Positions 6,258 through 13,470 are shown, counted from the first letter of the stretch. The stretch: 13,552 bases of DNA from Planococcus sp. (in: firmicutes) (GCA_030147455.1 JASKZU010000170.1:1-13552), one strand, 5' to 3'. Program-made: numbers and translations. The notes: generated by a model not told the origin, from the sequence alone.

Positions 6258-6821
6258 TTAGGTTTGATTTTTCTTTTTCTCGATAGCTACCAAGAACGGC
6301 GGTGAATGTTGTTGATTGATAAAGGCATATTTCAATACGTCAAAAGATTGCTGCGGCAATTGTTCAACGTATTCCAAGACAGCATCACGCTCGTCAATGC
6401 CGCCTTCGTGTCCAGAGTAAATGACGACCAGCACAAGGCCGCCCACTTTAAGCCGCTCGAGCGACTGTTCGAGTGCCTGCAATGTGCTTTGCGACTTCGT
6501 GATGATGGCATGATCGCCTTTAGGCAAATAACCAAGATTAAAGACGGCTGCAGCGATCGGGCCATCGACATATTGAGAAATTCTCGAATGGCTGTCGTGA
6601 ACCAGTTCAACGTTTGAAAAGCTTTCGGTGCGCTTCCGTGTGGCTTCGATAGCTTGGTGTTGGATATCGAATGCATACACTTTTCCAGTTTCTCCGGTCA
6701 GGCCCGCTAGAAAGTAAGTATCATTTCCGTTCCCGGCAGTAGCGTCTATAACCGTGTCGCCAGCGGCAACCGTTTGTTCAAGCAGCAGTTTGGTAAAAGG
6801 CAGGACGCGCTGTATTGTCAT
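6258..6821 (-). CDS. mnmM: Class I SAM-dependent methyltransferase MnmM (YtqB), tRNA wobble uridine mnm5 formation
   Basis: The 187-residue protein is the YtqB-type methyltransferase, long annotated as rRNA methylase and more recently assigned as MnmM. MnmM methylates the 5-aminomethyl group on wobble uridine U34 of some tRNAs to give mnm5(s2)U in Gram-positive bacteria. Seen here are the Rossmann SAM-binding motif DATAGNGND (26-34), the acidic ribose ligand in FDIQ (D52), and the family-specific NLGYLPKGDH (95-104). The latter is followed by ITKSQSTLQALEQSL and IYSGHEGG. The length is normal for the family. Its ATG overlaps the TGA of ytqA by four bases (6818-6821), so translation is probably coupled; a GGGGAG site lies inside the ytqA end. 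The pairing with ytqA supports the modification-pathway role. Confidence 0.88.
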   Translation of the reverse strand: MTIQRVLPFTKLLLEQTVAAGDTVIDATAGNGNDTYFLAGLTGETGKVYAFDIQHQAIEATRKRTESFSNVELVHDSHSRISQYVDGPIAAAVFNLGYLPKGDHAIITKSQSTLQALEQSLERLKVGGLVLVVIYSGHEGGIDERDAVLEYVEQLPQQSFDVLKYAFINQQHSPPFLVAIEKKKNQT

Positions 6822-7771
6822 GCGAGCACACTCCCCGCGAATTTTTTTCCTTGCCAGCTGCCCCGGCGCTCGAGTTCAGCATCGATGCCGTTCAGGACTT
6901 CCCATTTGTTTGTGCTCCACATCGGCCCGATCAATAAATCAATCGGGCCGTCGCCAGTGATGCGCTGTACGACCATGTCTGGAGGAATGATTTCAAGTTG
7001 GTCGGCGACGAGCCGGATATAGGCGTCTTTTTCCATGAATTCGAGCTGGCCTTTTTCATATTGCTTGACCATCGGCGTGCCGTTCAACAAATGCAGCAAA
7101 TGAATCTTGATTCCTTGCACATCGAGCTTAGCGACGGCACGGGCAGTGTCCATCATCATCGCCTCGTCTTCGAGCGGCAAACCATTGATGATATGGCTGC
7201 AGATGCGGATGCCGTGTGCACGAAGTTTGGCGACGCCTTGTTCGTACGTTTTGAAATCATGGGCGCGGTTGATGAGTGCGGCTGTCCGGTCATGAACGGT
7301 TTGAAGGCCGAGCTCGACCCACAAATAAGTCCGCTCGTTAAGCTCCGCCAAATAGTCGACCACTTCATCTGGCAAACAATCGGGACGCGTGCCGATGCTG
7401 ATGCCGACCACATTATCCTGCGCAAGTGCTGCTTCAAATTGGCGTTTGATCACTTCAATCGGAGCGTGTGTGTTCGTGTAGGCTTGGAAATAAGCGATAT
7501 ATTTGGCGTCTTTCCATTTTCGGTGCATCTTTGCTTTTACTTGTTCAAATTGCACAGGGATCGGATCGACGCGATCTCCTGCAAAATCTCCAGATCCTGC
7601 GACCGAACAAAACGTACAGCCCCCAAAAGCGACGGTGCCGTCCCGGTTGGGGCAATCGAATCCGGCGTCGAGCGAGATTTTCATCACCTTTTCGCCGAAC
7701 TGTTCACGCAAGTGGCGGTTCCATGTATAATAGCGCTTTCCGTCGGAAGGAAAAGGCAAAATGGTTTCCAT
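6818..7771 (-). CDS. mnmL: Radical SAM protein MnmL (YtqA/YhcC family, TIGR01212), tRNA wobble uridine modification
   Basis: The 317-residue protein is a radical SAM enzyme of the YtqA/YhcC family. Its three cluster cysteines are C40, C52 and C55 (CPNRDGT, then GGCTFC), spaced C-x11-C-x2-C rather than the usual C-x3-C-x2-C; the wider spacing is typical of this family. Other marks are SIGTRPDCLP, LWVELGLQTVHDRT, HIINGLPLE and KIHLLHLLNGT. Recent work on Gram-positive bacteria assigned the family as MnmL, which acts between the MnmEG product (cmnm5U) and MnmM in making mnm5(s2)U34; I rely on memory for this. The ATG at 7771 is preferred because GAGGAG lies 9 bases upstream. In-frame TTG codons at 7780 and 7777 abut or nearly abut that site. 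It is the first gene of a two-gene operon with mnmM and is divergent from yttB. Confidence 0.87.
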   Translation of the reverse strand: METILPFPSDGKRYYTWNRHLREQFGEKVMKISLDAGFDCPNRDGTVAFGGCTFCSVAGSGDFAGDRVDPIPVQFEQVKAKMHRKWKDAKYIAYFQAYTNTHAPIEVIKRQFEAALAQDNVVGISIGTRPDCLPDEVVDYLAELNERTYLWVELGLQTVHDRTAALINRAHDFKTYEQGVAKLRAHGIRICSHIINGLPLEDEAMMMDTARAVAKLDVQGIKIHLLHLLNGTPMVKQYEKGQLEFMEKDAYIRLVADQLEIIPPDMVVQRITGDGPIDLLIGPMWSTNKWEVLNGIDAELERRGSWQGKKFAGSVLA

Positions 7772-7794
7772 TAACAACAACTCCTCTTAAAGGT

Positions 7795-7824
7795 ATTGTA
7801 GCATGCAGAAAAAAATTGCTTCAA
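7795..7824 (-). promoter_or_regulatory. Candidate SigA promoter of the ytqA-ytqB operon
   Basis: On the minus strand TTGAAG (7819-7824) and TACAAT (7795-7800) are 18 bases apart, matching the SigA consensus at 4 and 5 of 6 positions. The transcript start would fall close to the GAGGAG site, leaving a short leader of about 20 bases. Confidence 0.6.
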
Positions 7825-7838
7825 CGGAAACTTAAGGG

Positions 7839-7857
7839 TTTTTCGGCACCCGAAAAA
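7839..7857. repeat. Inverted repeat between the divergent ytqA and yttB promoters
   Basis: TTTTTCGG (7839-7846) and CCGAAAAA (7850-7857) form a perfect 8-bp inverted repeat around CAC. It lies midway between the two back-to-back promoters, ending 5 bases before the yttB -35. It could be an operator for a repressor acting on one or both genes. It is not placed to terminate either known gene. Confidence 0.45.
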
Positions 7858-7861
7858 AACA

Positions 7862-7890
7862 TTGTAGAAGCATCGGAAAAAGAATACAAT
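7862..7890 (+). promoter_or_regulatory. Candidate SigA promoter of yttB
   Basis: TTGTAG (7862-7867) and TACAAT (7885-7890) are exactly 17 bases apart. The -10 matches 5 of 6 consensus positions; the -35 matches only 3. Transcription would start near 7897, about 28 bases before the ATG. Confidence 0.5.
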
Positions 7891-7924
7891 GTTTGGCGGA
7901 ATGAGTTTGAGAGGAGAGGCGAAA

Positions 7925-9121
7925 ATGCCGAGACAGATTTGGCTGTTGATCATCGGGATGTTTGTGAATGTCACGGGCCATTCGTTTTTATGGCCGCTGA
8001 CGACGATTTATATGCATGATTATTTGGGTAAGTCGCTGACAGTGGCTGGGATTGTTTTAATGGCAAACTCAGGGGCGGCTGTTGCCGGCAACTTGCTCGG
8101 GGGATGGATGTTTGACCGGTTCGGCGGCTATAAATCGATTATGATCGGAGTCGTCATCACACTGGCCGCCCTTAGCGGCTTGACCATGTGGCATGAATTT
8201 GTGCCGTTTGTCGTTTTCTATACGATTATCGGATTCAGCGGCGGCATCGTTTTCCCGAGCATGTACGCCATGGTGGGCACTGCATGGCCAGAAGGTGGCA
8301 GAAAAGCATTTAATGCCATTTATTTGGCGCAGAATGTCGGGGTGGCCGCGGGACCGGCAATGGCCGGATTCTTAGCGGCATATCGCTTTGATTACATATT
8401 CATAGCGAATTTAATCATGTATGTAATATTCTTTTTCATCGCGTTGCTCAGCTACCGCCACATGGGCAGTTCTTCTTCGGTGCAAACGAATGTATTCAAT
8501 GAAGGAAAGAAAATCCGCAACAAGGCGCCTTTTTATGCACTGCTTATCGTGCTTGCAGGCAATTTCCTTTGCTGGATCGGCTATGTCCAGTGGCAATCGA
8601 CCATTTCCACCTACACGCAGCAAATCGGCATTTCACTCACTCAATACAGCTATTTATGGACATTGAACGGCTTGTTGATCGTCTTGGGCCAGCCGCTGAT
8701 CCGCCCTATCATCAAGCGTATCGAGCACCAGATCAAAAGCCAGCTGGTTATCGGCATCGTAATCATGATTGTTTCCTATGCAGTGGTCGCATTTGCAGAA
8801 GACTTCAGCATGTTTGTGGTATCGATGGCCATTTTGACAATTGGTGAAATGTTTGTCTGGCCGGCCGTACCGACGCTCGCCAATCAATTGGCGCCAAAAG
8901 GCCGCGAAGGGTTTTACCAAGGAATCGTCAACAGTGTGGCAACCGGAGGGCGCATGATCGGCCCGCTGATGGGCGGCGTACTGGTCGACCAATACGGCAT
9001 GACTGCGCTTTTTATGCTGATTGCTATTCTGCTGACAGCGGCGCTCGCTACGTCGATTTTCTACGATTGGCCGCTTAAGCAGGCAGAGAAAGAACAGGAA
9101 AAAGAAAGCTATGTCGGATAA
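7925..9121 (+). CDS. yttB: Major facilitator superfamily efflux transporter (YttB-like)
   Basis: The 398-residue integral membrane protein has the usual MFS pattern of about 12 hydrophobic segments in two halves, with a longer polar loop near residues 190-205 (SSSSVQTNVFNEGKKIRNK) in the middle. The signature after the second segment is GGWMFDRFGGYKS, corresponding to MFS motif A (G-x3-D-R-x-G-G). It belongs to the drug:proton antiporter-type MFS-1 group, but the exported substrate is unknown. The frame opens upstream at 7889, but the ATG at 7925 is chosen because AGGAG (7913-7917) is well spaced before it. The first residues (MPRQIWLLIIG) lead directly into the first membrane segment. It is a single gene, divergent from ytqA, with its own promoter and terminator. 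The symbol follows the B. subtilis neighbour of leuS and is tentative. Confidence 0.85.
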   Translation: MPRQIWLLIIGMFVNVTGHSFLWPLTTIYMHDYLGKSLTVAGIVLMANSGAAVAGNLLGGWMFDRFGGYKSIMIGVVITLAALSGLTMWHEFVPFVVFYTIIGFSGGIVFPSMYAMVGTAWPEGGRKAFNAIYLAQNVGVAAGPAMAGFLAAYRFDYIFIANLIMYVIFFFIALLSYRHMGSSSSVQTNVFNEGKKIRNKAPFYALLIVLAGNFLCWIGYVQWQSTISTYTQQIGISLTQYSYLWTLNGLLIVLGQPLIRPIIKRIEHQIKSQLVIGIVIMIVSYAVVAFAEDFSMFVVSMAILTIGEMFVWPAVPTLANQLAPKGREGFYQGIVNSVATGGRMIGPLMGGVLVDQYGMTALFMLIAILLTAALATSIFYDWPLKQAEKEQEKESYVG

Positions 9122-9123
9122 AC

Positions 9124-9157
9124 AAAAACCGGGGGCCCCTATACGCTTCCGGTTTTT
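9124..9157 (+). terminator. Intrinsic terminator after yttB
   Basis: AAAAACCGG (9124-9132) pairs with CCGGTTTTT (9149-9157). The stem can be extended by two G-U pairs, leaving a loop of about 12 bases. It starts three bases after the yttB stop. Confidence 0.75.
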
Positions 9158-9210
9158 CAATTAACGGGTGCCATGTTGCCTTTTAAAAGATAGTTTGTTT
9201 AAATGAAAGA

Positions 9211-9224
9211 AGAAAGCGCTTAAT
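9211..9224 (+). promoter_or_regulatory. Candidate CcpA cre site upstream of scoAB
   Basis: The 14-base stretch AGAAAGCGCTTAAT contains the palindromic core AAGCGCTT and matches 7 of 10 fixed positions of the cre consensus TGWNANCGNTNWCA. It lies 40 bases before scoA. CcpA is known to repress many carbon-use genes in Bacillales through such sites. I could not identify a convincing promoter beside it. Confidence 0.4.
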
Positions 9225-9263
9225 AGTTTGATTTTTTGCATAACTAAAAGGAGGAACCAGGGG

Positions 9264-9950
9264 ATGAAAGCTATTTACAGCTCTGCAAAACAAGCAGTTG
9301 AACAAATCGGCGACGGGGCGACGATTATGGTAGGCGGCTTTGGCCTTGTCGGCATTCCAGAACAGCTGATTTTAGCGCTGGTCGATAAAGGGGTTAAAGA
9401 CTTGACTGTTATTTCGAATAACTGTGGTGTAGACGAATGGGGGCTCGGCTTGCTGTTGAAAAACAAGCAAATCAAAAAAATGATCGGCTCTTACGTTGGG
9501 GAAAATAAAGAGTTCGAACGGCAGGTTTTATCGGGTGAAATCGAAGTCGAGTTGACGCCGCAAGGCACATTGGCGGAAAAAATGCGCGCAGGCGGCGCCG
9601 GCATTCCGGCCTTTTTCACACCGGCGGGCGTTGGGACGACGGTGGCAGAAGGCAAAGAAATCCGTGAATTCGATGGGAAAGAATACGTGCTGGAGCATGC
9701 GCTGACAGCTGACTTTTCACTGGTCCGTGCGCATACGGCCGATAAAATGGGCAATCTTGTCTACAACAAAACGGCGCAAAATTTCAATCCACTCGCAGCG
9801 GCTGCCGGAAAAGTGACGATCGCAGAAGTCGAGCAGCTCGTGGAAATCGGCGATATCGACCCGAGCCATGTACATACACCGAGCATTTACGTTCAAGGCT
9901 TGTTTCAGGCAGATCAGGAAAAACGAATCGAGCGTTTGACGACGCGCTAG
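9264..9950 (+). CDS. scoA: 3-oxoacid (succinyl-CoA:acetoacetate) CoA-transferase, subunit A
   Basis: The 228-residue protein is the alpha subunit of a class I CoA-transferase. With ScoB it moves CoA from succinyl-CoA to a 3-oxoacid such as acetoacetate, allowing ketone bodies or short-chain acids to be used. Family marks are GGFGLVGIPEQ (24-34), the SNNCGVDEWGLG segment, SYVGENKEFE, LTPQGTLAEKMRAGGAGIPAF, and NKTAQNFNP. The frame is open from 9228, but the ATG at 9264 is chosen because AAAGGAGG (9247-9254) lies 9 bases upstream. ScoB begins 18 bases after the stop, so the two form an operon. A cre-like site upstream suggests carbon catabolite control. Closely related CoA-transferases use acetate, butyrate or 3-oxoadipate, so the exact acid is inferred; no 3-oxoadipate pathway genes are nearby. 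Confidence 0.9.
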   Translation: MKAIYSSAKQAVEQIGDGATIMVGGFGLVGIPEQLILALVDKGVKDLTVISNNCGVDEWGLGLLLKNKQIKKMIGSYVGENKEFERQVLSGEIEVELTPQGTLAEKMRAGGAGIPAFFTPAGVGTTVAEGKEIREFDGKEYVLEHALTADFSLVRAHTADKMGNLVYNKTAQNFNPLAAAAGKVTIAEVEQLVEIGDIDPSHVHTPSIYVQGLFQADQEKRIERLTTR

Positions 9951-9968
9951 GAAAGGGCGGGGACAAAA

Positions 9969-10622
9969 GTGGATAAACAAGCGATTAGAGAGCGAATTGC
10001 CAAGCGGGCAGAAAAAGAAATCAAAGACGGGGATTATGTCAATTTAGGCATTGGGATGCCGACGCTTGTAGCGAATTTCATTTCCGACAACAAGCAAGTG
10101 GTTCTTCAGTCGGAAAACGGATTGCTCGGCATAGGACCGTATCCGACAGAAGACCAGGTCGACCCGGATTTGATCAACGCCGGAAAAGAAACCGTCACGA
10201 CGATTCCCGGATCAGCTTTCTTTACGAGCGCCGAATCGTTCGCGATGATTCGCGGCGGCCATATCGATGTGGCGATTCTCGGCGGGATGGAAGTGGCCGA
10301 AAACGGCGACCTTGCCAACTGGATGATTCCAGGAAAAATGATTAAAGGCATGGGCGGGGCAATGGATCTTGTACACGGAGCCAAAAAAGTCATTGTCATT
10401 ATGGACCATGTGTCAAAAGACGGTTCGGCTAAAATTAAACGAACTTGCGACTTGCCATTAACGGGAAAAGCGGTCGTCAATTTGATCATCACAGAACGCG
10501 CGGTGATCGAAGTGGCAGATTCCGGGCTGGTCCTAAAAGAAGTGTTTGAAGGCTTCACAGTGGATGATGTCGTCGCTGCAACCGACGCCGGCTTGAACAC
10601 AGACAGCGTGAAAGTACACTGA
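9969..10622 (+). CDS. scoB: 3-oxoacid (succinyl-CoA:acetoacetate) CoA-transferase, subunit B
   Basis: This 217-residue beta subunit carries the catalytic glutamate of class I CoA-transferases, E49 in the QSENGLLGIG motif, which forms the glutamyl-CoA thioester intermediate. Other family marks are VNLGIGMPTLVANFI (24-38), the GGHIDVAILGGMEV segment, WMIPGKMIKGMGGAMDLV and CDLPLTGKAVV. Size is normal. The start is GTG at 9969, preceded by a purine-rich AAAGGGCGGGG stretch that serves as ribosome binding site. No terminator follows the stop. Instead, the -35 element of the leuS promoter begins 5 bases later, so readthrough would enter the leuS T-box leader and be stopped by its hairpin under leucine-replete conditions. 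Confidence 0.91.
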   Translation: MDKQAIRERIAKRAEKEIKDGDYVNLGIGMPTLVANFISDNKQVVLQSENGLLGIGPYPTEDQVDPDLINAGKETVTTIPGSAFFTSAESFAMIRGGHIDVAILGGMEVAENGDLANWMIPGKMIKGMGGAMDLVHGAKKVIVIMDHVSKDGSAKIKRTCDLPLTGKAVVNLIITERAVIEVADSGLVLKEVFEGFTVDDVVAATDAGLNTDSVKVH

Positions 10623-10626
10623 GCTC

Positions 10627-10655
10627 TTGCATTAAAACAGGCGCTCAGCTAAAAT
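10627..10655 (+). promoter_or_regulatory. SigA promoter of the leuS T-box leader
   Basis: TTGCAT (10627-10632) and TAAAAT (10650-10655) are 17 bases apart. The -10 is one base off consensus. The start near 10662 lies just upstream of the T-box Stem I, which fits its role. The promoter begins only 5 bases after the scoB stop. Confidence 0.7.
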
Positions 10656-10674
10656 GAAATCAATAGCAAATGGC

Positions 10675-10886
10675 CGTGAAGAGGAGCAGTAAATCGTATC
10701 ATGCAGCAAAGAGAGCCGGCGGTTGGTGCAAGCCGGTATGCATGAATGGTTGAACTCGCCTTGGAGTCTGCGCAATGATTGCGCCGTTTTCCGAGTTAAG
10801 GAATCAAGTTGGGCGAATAAATGTCGCTAATTTGGGTGGTACCGCGGGAAAAATCCCGTCCCTTAGTTTAAGGGGCGGGATTTTTT
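10675..10886 (+). promoter_or_regulatory. Leucine-specific T-box leader controlling leuS
   Basis: T-box leaders sense uncharged tRNA by pairing the anticodon with a specifier codon and the free CCA end with the antiterminator bulge. Here the conserved T-box GGGTGGTACCGCG lies at 10834-10846. Stem I shows an AGAGAG element (10710-10715) and a distal hairpin CCGGC/GCCGG (10716-10720 with 10732-10736). A middle helix ATGCA/TGCAT (10701-10705 with 10739-10743) lies beneath. The specifier strand reads GAACTCGCC, giving the leucine codon CTC at 10755-10757, as in known Bacillus leucine T-boxes. A second hairpin, GCGCA/TGCGC, occupies 10770-10784. Uncharged tRNA-Leu would favour the antiterminator and expression of leuS; otherwise the terminator at 10849-10886 forms. 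The 5' boundary is approximate. This element fills the 324-base gap before leuS. Confidence 0.93.
10849..10886 (+). terminator. Regulated terminator of the leuS T-box
   Basis: A 16-bp stem (10849-10864 with 10870-10885) with one G-U pair and a 5-base loop ends in six T. Its left arm overlaps the region that pairs in the antiterminator just after the T-box sequence. It probably also stops transcripts coming from scoAB. Confidence 0.9.
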
Positions 10887-10946
10887 ATTTTGCTGAAAAT
10901 ATGCACTTGCTGGCGGTTCGTCCGCCTACATAGAGGAGGAAACAAC

Positions 10947-13358
10947 ATGTCTTTTAACCACAAAGAAATCGAAAAAAAATGGCAGCGCCATTGGGAAGAA
11001 AACAAAACATTCAAAACCGAGAACACACCGGGCAAAGAAAAATTCTATGCGCTCGATATGTTCCCGTATCCATCCGGCGCCGGGCTTCATGTCGGGCATC
11101 CGGAAGGCTATACAGCAACCGATATTCTGAGCCGCCAAAAGCGCATGCAAGGCTATGATGTGCTTCACCCGATGGGCTGGGATGCATTTGGTCTGCCGGC
11201 CGAGCAGTATGCACTCGATACAGGCAACGACCCGGCGGAATTTACAGCGAAAAACATTGCTACATTCAAGCGCCAAATCCAGGAACTGGGCTTTTCCTAT
11301 GACTGGGACCGTGAGATCAACACAACCGATCCGAACTACTATAAATGGACGCAGTGGATCTTTATCCAGCTTTATAACAAAGGATTGGCATATGTGGATG
11401 AAGTAGCGGTCAACTGGTGTCCGGCACTTGGCACGGTACTGGCCAACGAAGAAGTCGTGGACGGCGTCTCGGAACGCGGAGGCCACCCGGTCGAACGCCG
11501 GCCGATGCGCCAGTGGGTGCTGAAAATTACTGAATATGCAGATCGTCTGCTCGAAGATTTGAATGAACTCGACTGGCCTGAAAGCTTGAAAGACATGCAG
11601 CGTAACTGGATCGGCAAATCAGAAGGGGCTGAACTCGAGTTCCAAATCGAAGGAACCGATCATTCGTTCCGCGCCTTCACGACGCGCCCGGATACGATTT
11701 TCGGCGCAACTTATGCGGTGCTTGCGCCAGAGCATAAGCTTGTGAAAGAAATTTCGACAGACGCCCAGCGCGAAGCAGTAGAAGCTTATATCGATAAAGT
11801 CAAAACGAAAAGTGATCTAGAGCGCACCGATCTTGCTAAAGACAAAACCGGTGTCTTTACCGGGGCATATGCGATCAACCCGGCAAGCGGCGAGAAAATG
11901 CCGATTTGGATTGCCGATTATGTGCTCGCGACATACGGAACAGGGGCAATCATGGCTGTGCCTGCGCACGATGAGCGCGATTACGAGTTCGCCAAGCAGT
12001 TCGAGCTGCCGATTGTTGAAGTAGTGTCCGGTGGAAACATTGCTGAATCCGCCTATGCAGGCGACGGTGAATTAATCAATTCAGATTTCCTGAACGGCTT
12101 GAACAAGGCAGAAGCGATCCAACAAGCCATTGCTTGGTTTGAAAGCAATGGCACTGGAGAAAAGAAAATCACTTACCGCCTGCGTGACTGGCTGTTCAGC
12201 CGTCAGCGCTATTGGGGTGAACCAATCCCGATCATTCACTGGGAAGACGGCACGATGTCACCAGTGAACGAAGCGGACCTGCCGCTTGAATTGCCGGTAA
12301 CGACCGACATTAAACCGAGCGGAACTGGCGAATCGCCGCTCGCAAACATCGACGAGTGGGTCAATGTTACGCATCCCGAGACAGGCATGAAAGGGCGCCG
12401 CGAGACGAACACAATGCCGCAATGGGCAGGAAGCTGCTGGTACTACTTGCGCTTTATCGACCCGACGAACGATGAGGCACTTGCGGATCCGGAACTGTTG
12501 AAACGCTGGCTGCCGGTTGATGTGTATATCGGCGGTGCAGAACATGCCGTTCTTCACTTGCTGTATGCGCGCTTCTGGCACAAAGTGCTGTATGACCTGG
12601 GCGTAGTCCCAACAAAAGAGCCATTCCAGAAATTATTCAACCAAGGAATGATCCTCGGGGAAGGCAACGAAAAAATGTCCAAGTCAAAAGGCAATGTTGT
12701 CAACCCGGACCAAATCATCGAAAGCCACGGAGCGGATACGCTGCGCATGTACGAAATGTTCATGGGGCCTTTGGAAGCATCGATTGCCTGGTCGACCAAC
12801 GGCCTCGACGGCTCCCGCCGATTCCTTGACCGCATCTGGCGTTTGCTGATTGAAGACGGAGCCATCAATGTTAAAGTCACTGAACAAAACGACGGGAAGC
12901 TGGAGAAAGTCTACCACCAGACCGTCAAAAAAGTGACGGAAGACTTTGACGGCCTGCGCTTCAACACCGCTATTTCCCAGATGATGGTGTTTATCAATGA
13001 GGCTTATAAAGCGGACAACCTGCCAAAAGAATATATCGAAGGCTTCACCAAATTGCTGTCTCCAATCGCACCGCATTTGGCAGAAGAACTGTGGGAAAAA
13101 CTTGGGCACGGCAACACTGTAACTTACGAAGCATGGCCAGCGTTTGACGAGTCGAAGCTCGTCGATGATGAAATTGAAATTGTCGTACAAGTAAACGGCA
13201 AAGTGCGCAGCAAATTGGTTGTCGCCAAAGACAGCACGAAAGAACAGCTTGAAGCTGCCGCATTGAACGACGAACATGTTCAAAAAGCAGCAGAAGGCAA
13301 ACAAGTGCGCAAAGTCATTGCCATTCCGGGAAAACTGGTCAATATTGTCGTAGGATAA
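10947..13358 (+). CDS. leuS: Leucyl-tRNA synthetase
   Basis: The complete 803-residue class I synthetase charges tRNA-Leu with leucine in the cytosol. The ATP-binding HIGH-type motif is HVGH (48-51), within YPSGAGLHVGHPEGY. The KMSKS loop is at 576-580. The inserted CP1 editing domain (roughly 220-410) carries the threonine-rich TTRPDT (245-250) and GTGAIMAVPAHDERD (331-345), with the aspartate that anchors the misacylated amino acid at D345. The C-terminal anticodon-binding helical domain and a small terminal domain follow (IVVQVNGKVRSKL). Length matches bacterial LeuRS. The ATG at 10947 is chosen because GAGGAGGA (10933-10940) lies just upstream. The frame is open to 10890, but that part overlaps the leader and is not LeuRS-like. 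Expression is controlled by the T-box upstream; a terminator follows, so it is probably monocistronic apart from readthrough from scoAB. Confidence 0.98.
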   Translation: MSFNHKEIEKKWQRHWEENKTFKTENTPGKEKFYALDMFPYPSGAGLHVGHPEGYTATDILSRQKRMQGYDVLHPMGWDAFGLPAEQYALDTGNDPAEFTAKNIATFKRQIQELGFSYDWDREINTTDPNYYKWTQWIFIQLYNKGLAYVDEVAVNWCPALGTVLANEEVVDGVSERGGHPVERRPMRQWVLKITEYADRLLEDLNELDWPESLKDMQRNWIGKSEGAELEFQIEGTDHSFRAFTTRPDTIFGATYAVLAPEHKLVKEISTDAQREAVEAYIDKVKTKSDLERTDLAKDKTGVFTGAYAINPASGEKMPIWIADYVLATYGTGAIMAVPAHDERDYEFAKQFELPIVEVVSGGNIAESAYAGDGELINSDFLNGLNKAEAIQQAIAWFESNGTGEKKITYRLRDWLFSRQRYWGEPIPIIHWEDGTMSPVNEADLPLELPVTTDIKPSGTGESPLANIDEWVNVTHPETGMKGRRETNTMPQWAGSCWYYLRFIDPTNDEALADPELLKRWLPVDVYIGGAEHAVLHLLYARFWHKVLYDLGVVPTKEPFQKLFNQGMILGEGNEKMSKSKGNVVNPDQIIESHGADTLRMYEMFMGPLEASIAWSTNGLDGSRRFLDRIWRLLIEDGAINVKVTEQNDGKLEKVYHQTVKKVTEDFDGLRFNTAISQMMVFINEAYKADNLPKEYIEGFTKLLSPIAPHLAEELWEKLGHGNTVTYEAWPAFDESKLVDDEIEIVVQVNGKVRSKLVVAKDSTKEQLEAAALNDEHVQKAAEGKQVRKVIAIPGKLVNIVVG

Positions 13359-13362
13359 AAAC

Positions 13363-13398
13363 AAAAGCCGCCAAGGAAATTTTCTTGGCGGCTTTTTT
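13363..13398 (+). terminator. Intrinsic terminator after leuS
   Basis: AAAAGCCGCCAAG (13363-13375) pairs with CTTGGCGGCTTTT (13384-13396), and the stem can be extended inward by a G-U pair and A-T pairs. It ends in six T. It starts five bases after the stop codon. Confidence 0.93.
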
Positions 13399-13442
13399 GC
13401 GGTGATTCGAATATGAATGTGTTAGCGGAATGTTAAAGCGTG

Positions 13443-13470
13443 TTGAAAATATAAAAGAAGTGAATAGAAT
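13443..13470 (+). promoter_or_regulatory. Candidate SigA promoter for a gene beyond the right edge
   Basis: TTGAAA (13443-13448) and TAGAAT (13465-13470) are 16 bases apart. No coding region is visible between the leuS terminator and the right edge (13399-13552) on either strand. This is therefore either the promoter of a gene outside the window or a chance match in A-rich DNA. Confidence 0.3.

Noticed and set aside
6998..7774. A 258-codon plus-strand open frame
   Set aside because: It lies entirely antisense to ytqA, whose protein has clear family motifs. The antisense translation shows no recognisable domain and has no good ribosome binding site.
9195..9245. SigB-like (GTTTAA at 9197) or SigL (-24/-12) promoter before scoA
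   Set aside because: GTTTAA is not followed by a GGGTAT-like element at the right distance. TTGCA (9236-9240) lacks the GG of a -24 element. No promoter is therefore called.
12684..13364. A 226-codon minus-strand open frame
   Set aside because: It is antisense to the 3' end of leuS and an artefact of its codon bias. It also overlaps the LeuRS KMSKS and anticodon-binding regions, which are certain.
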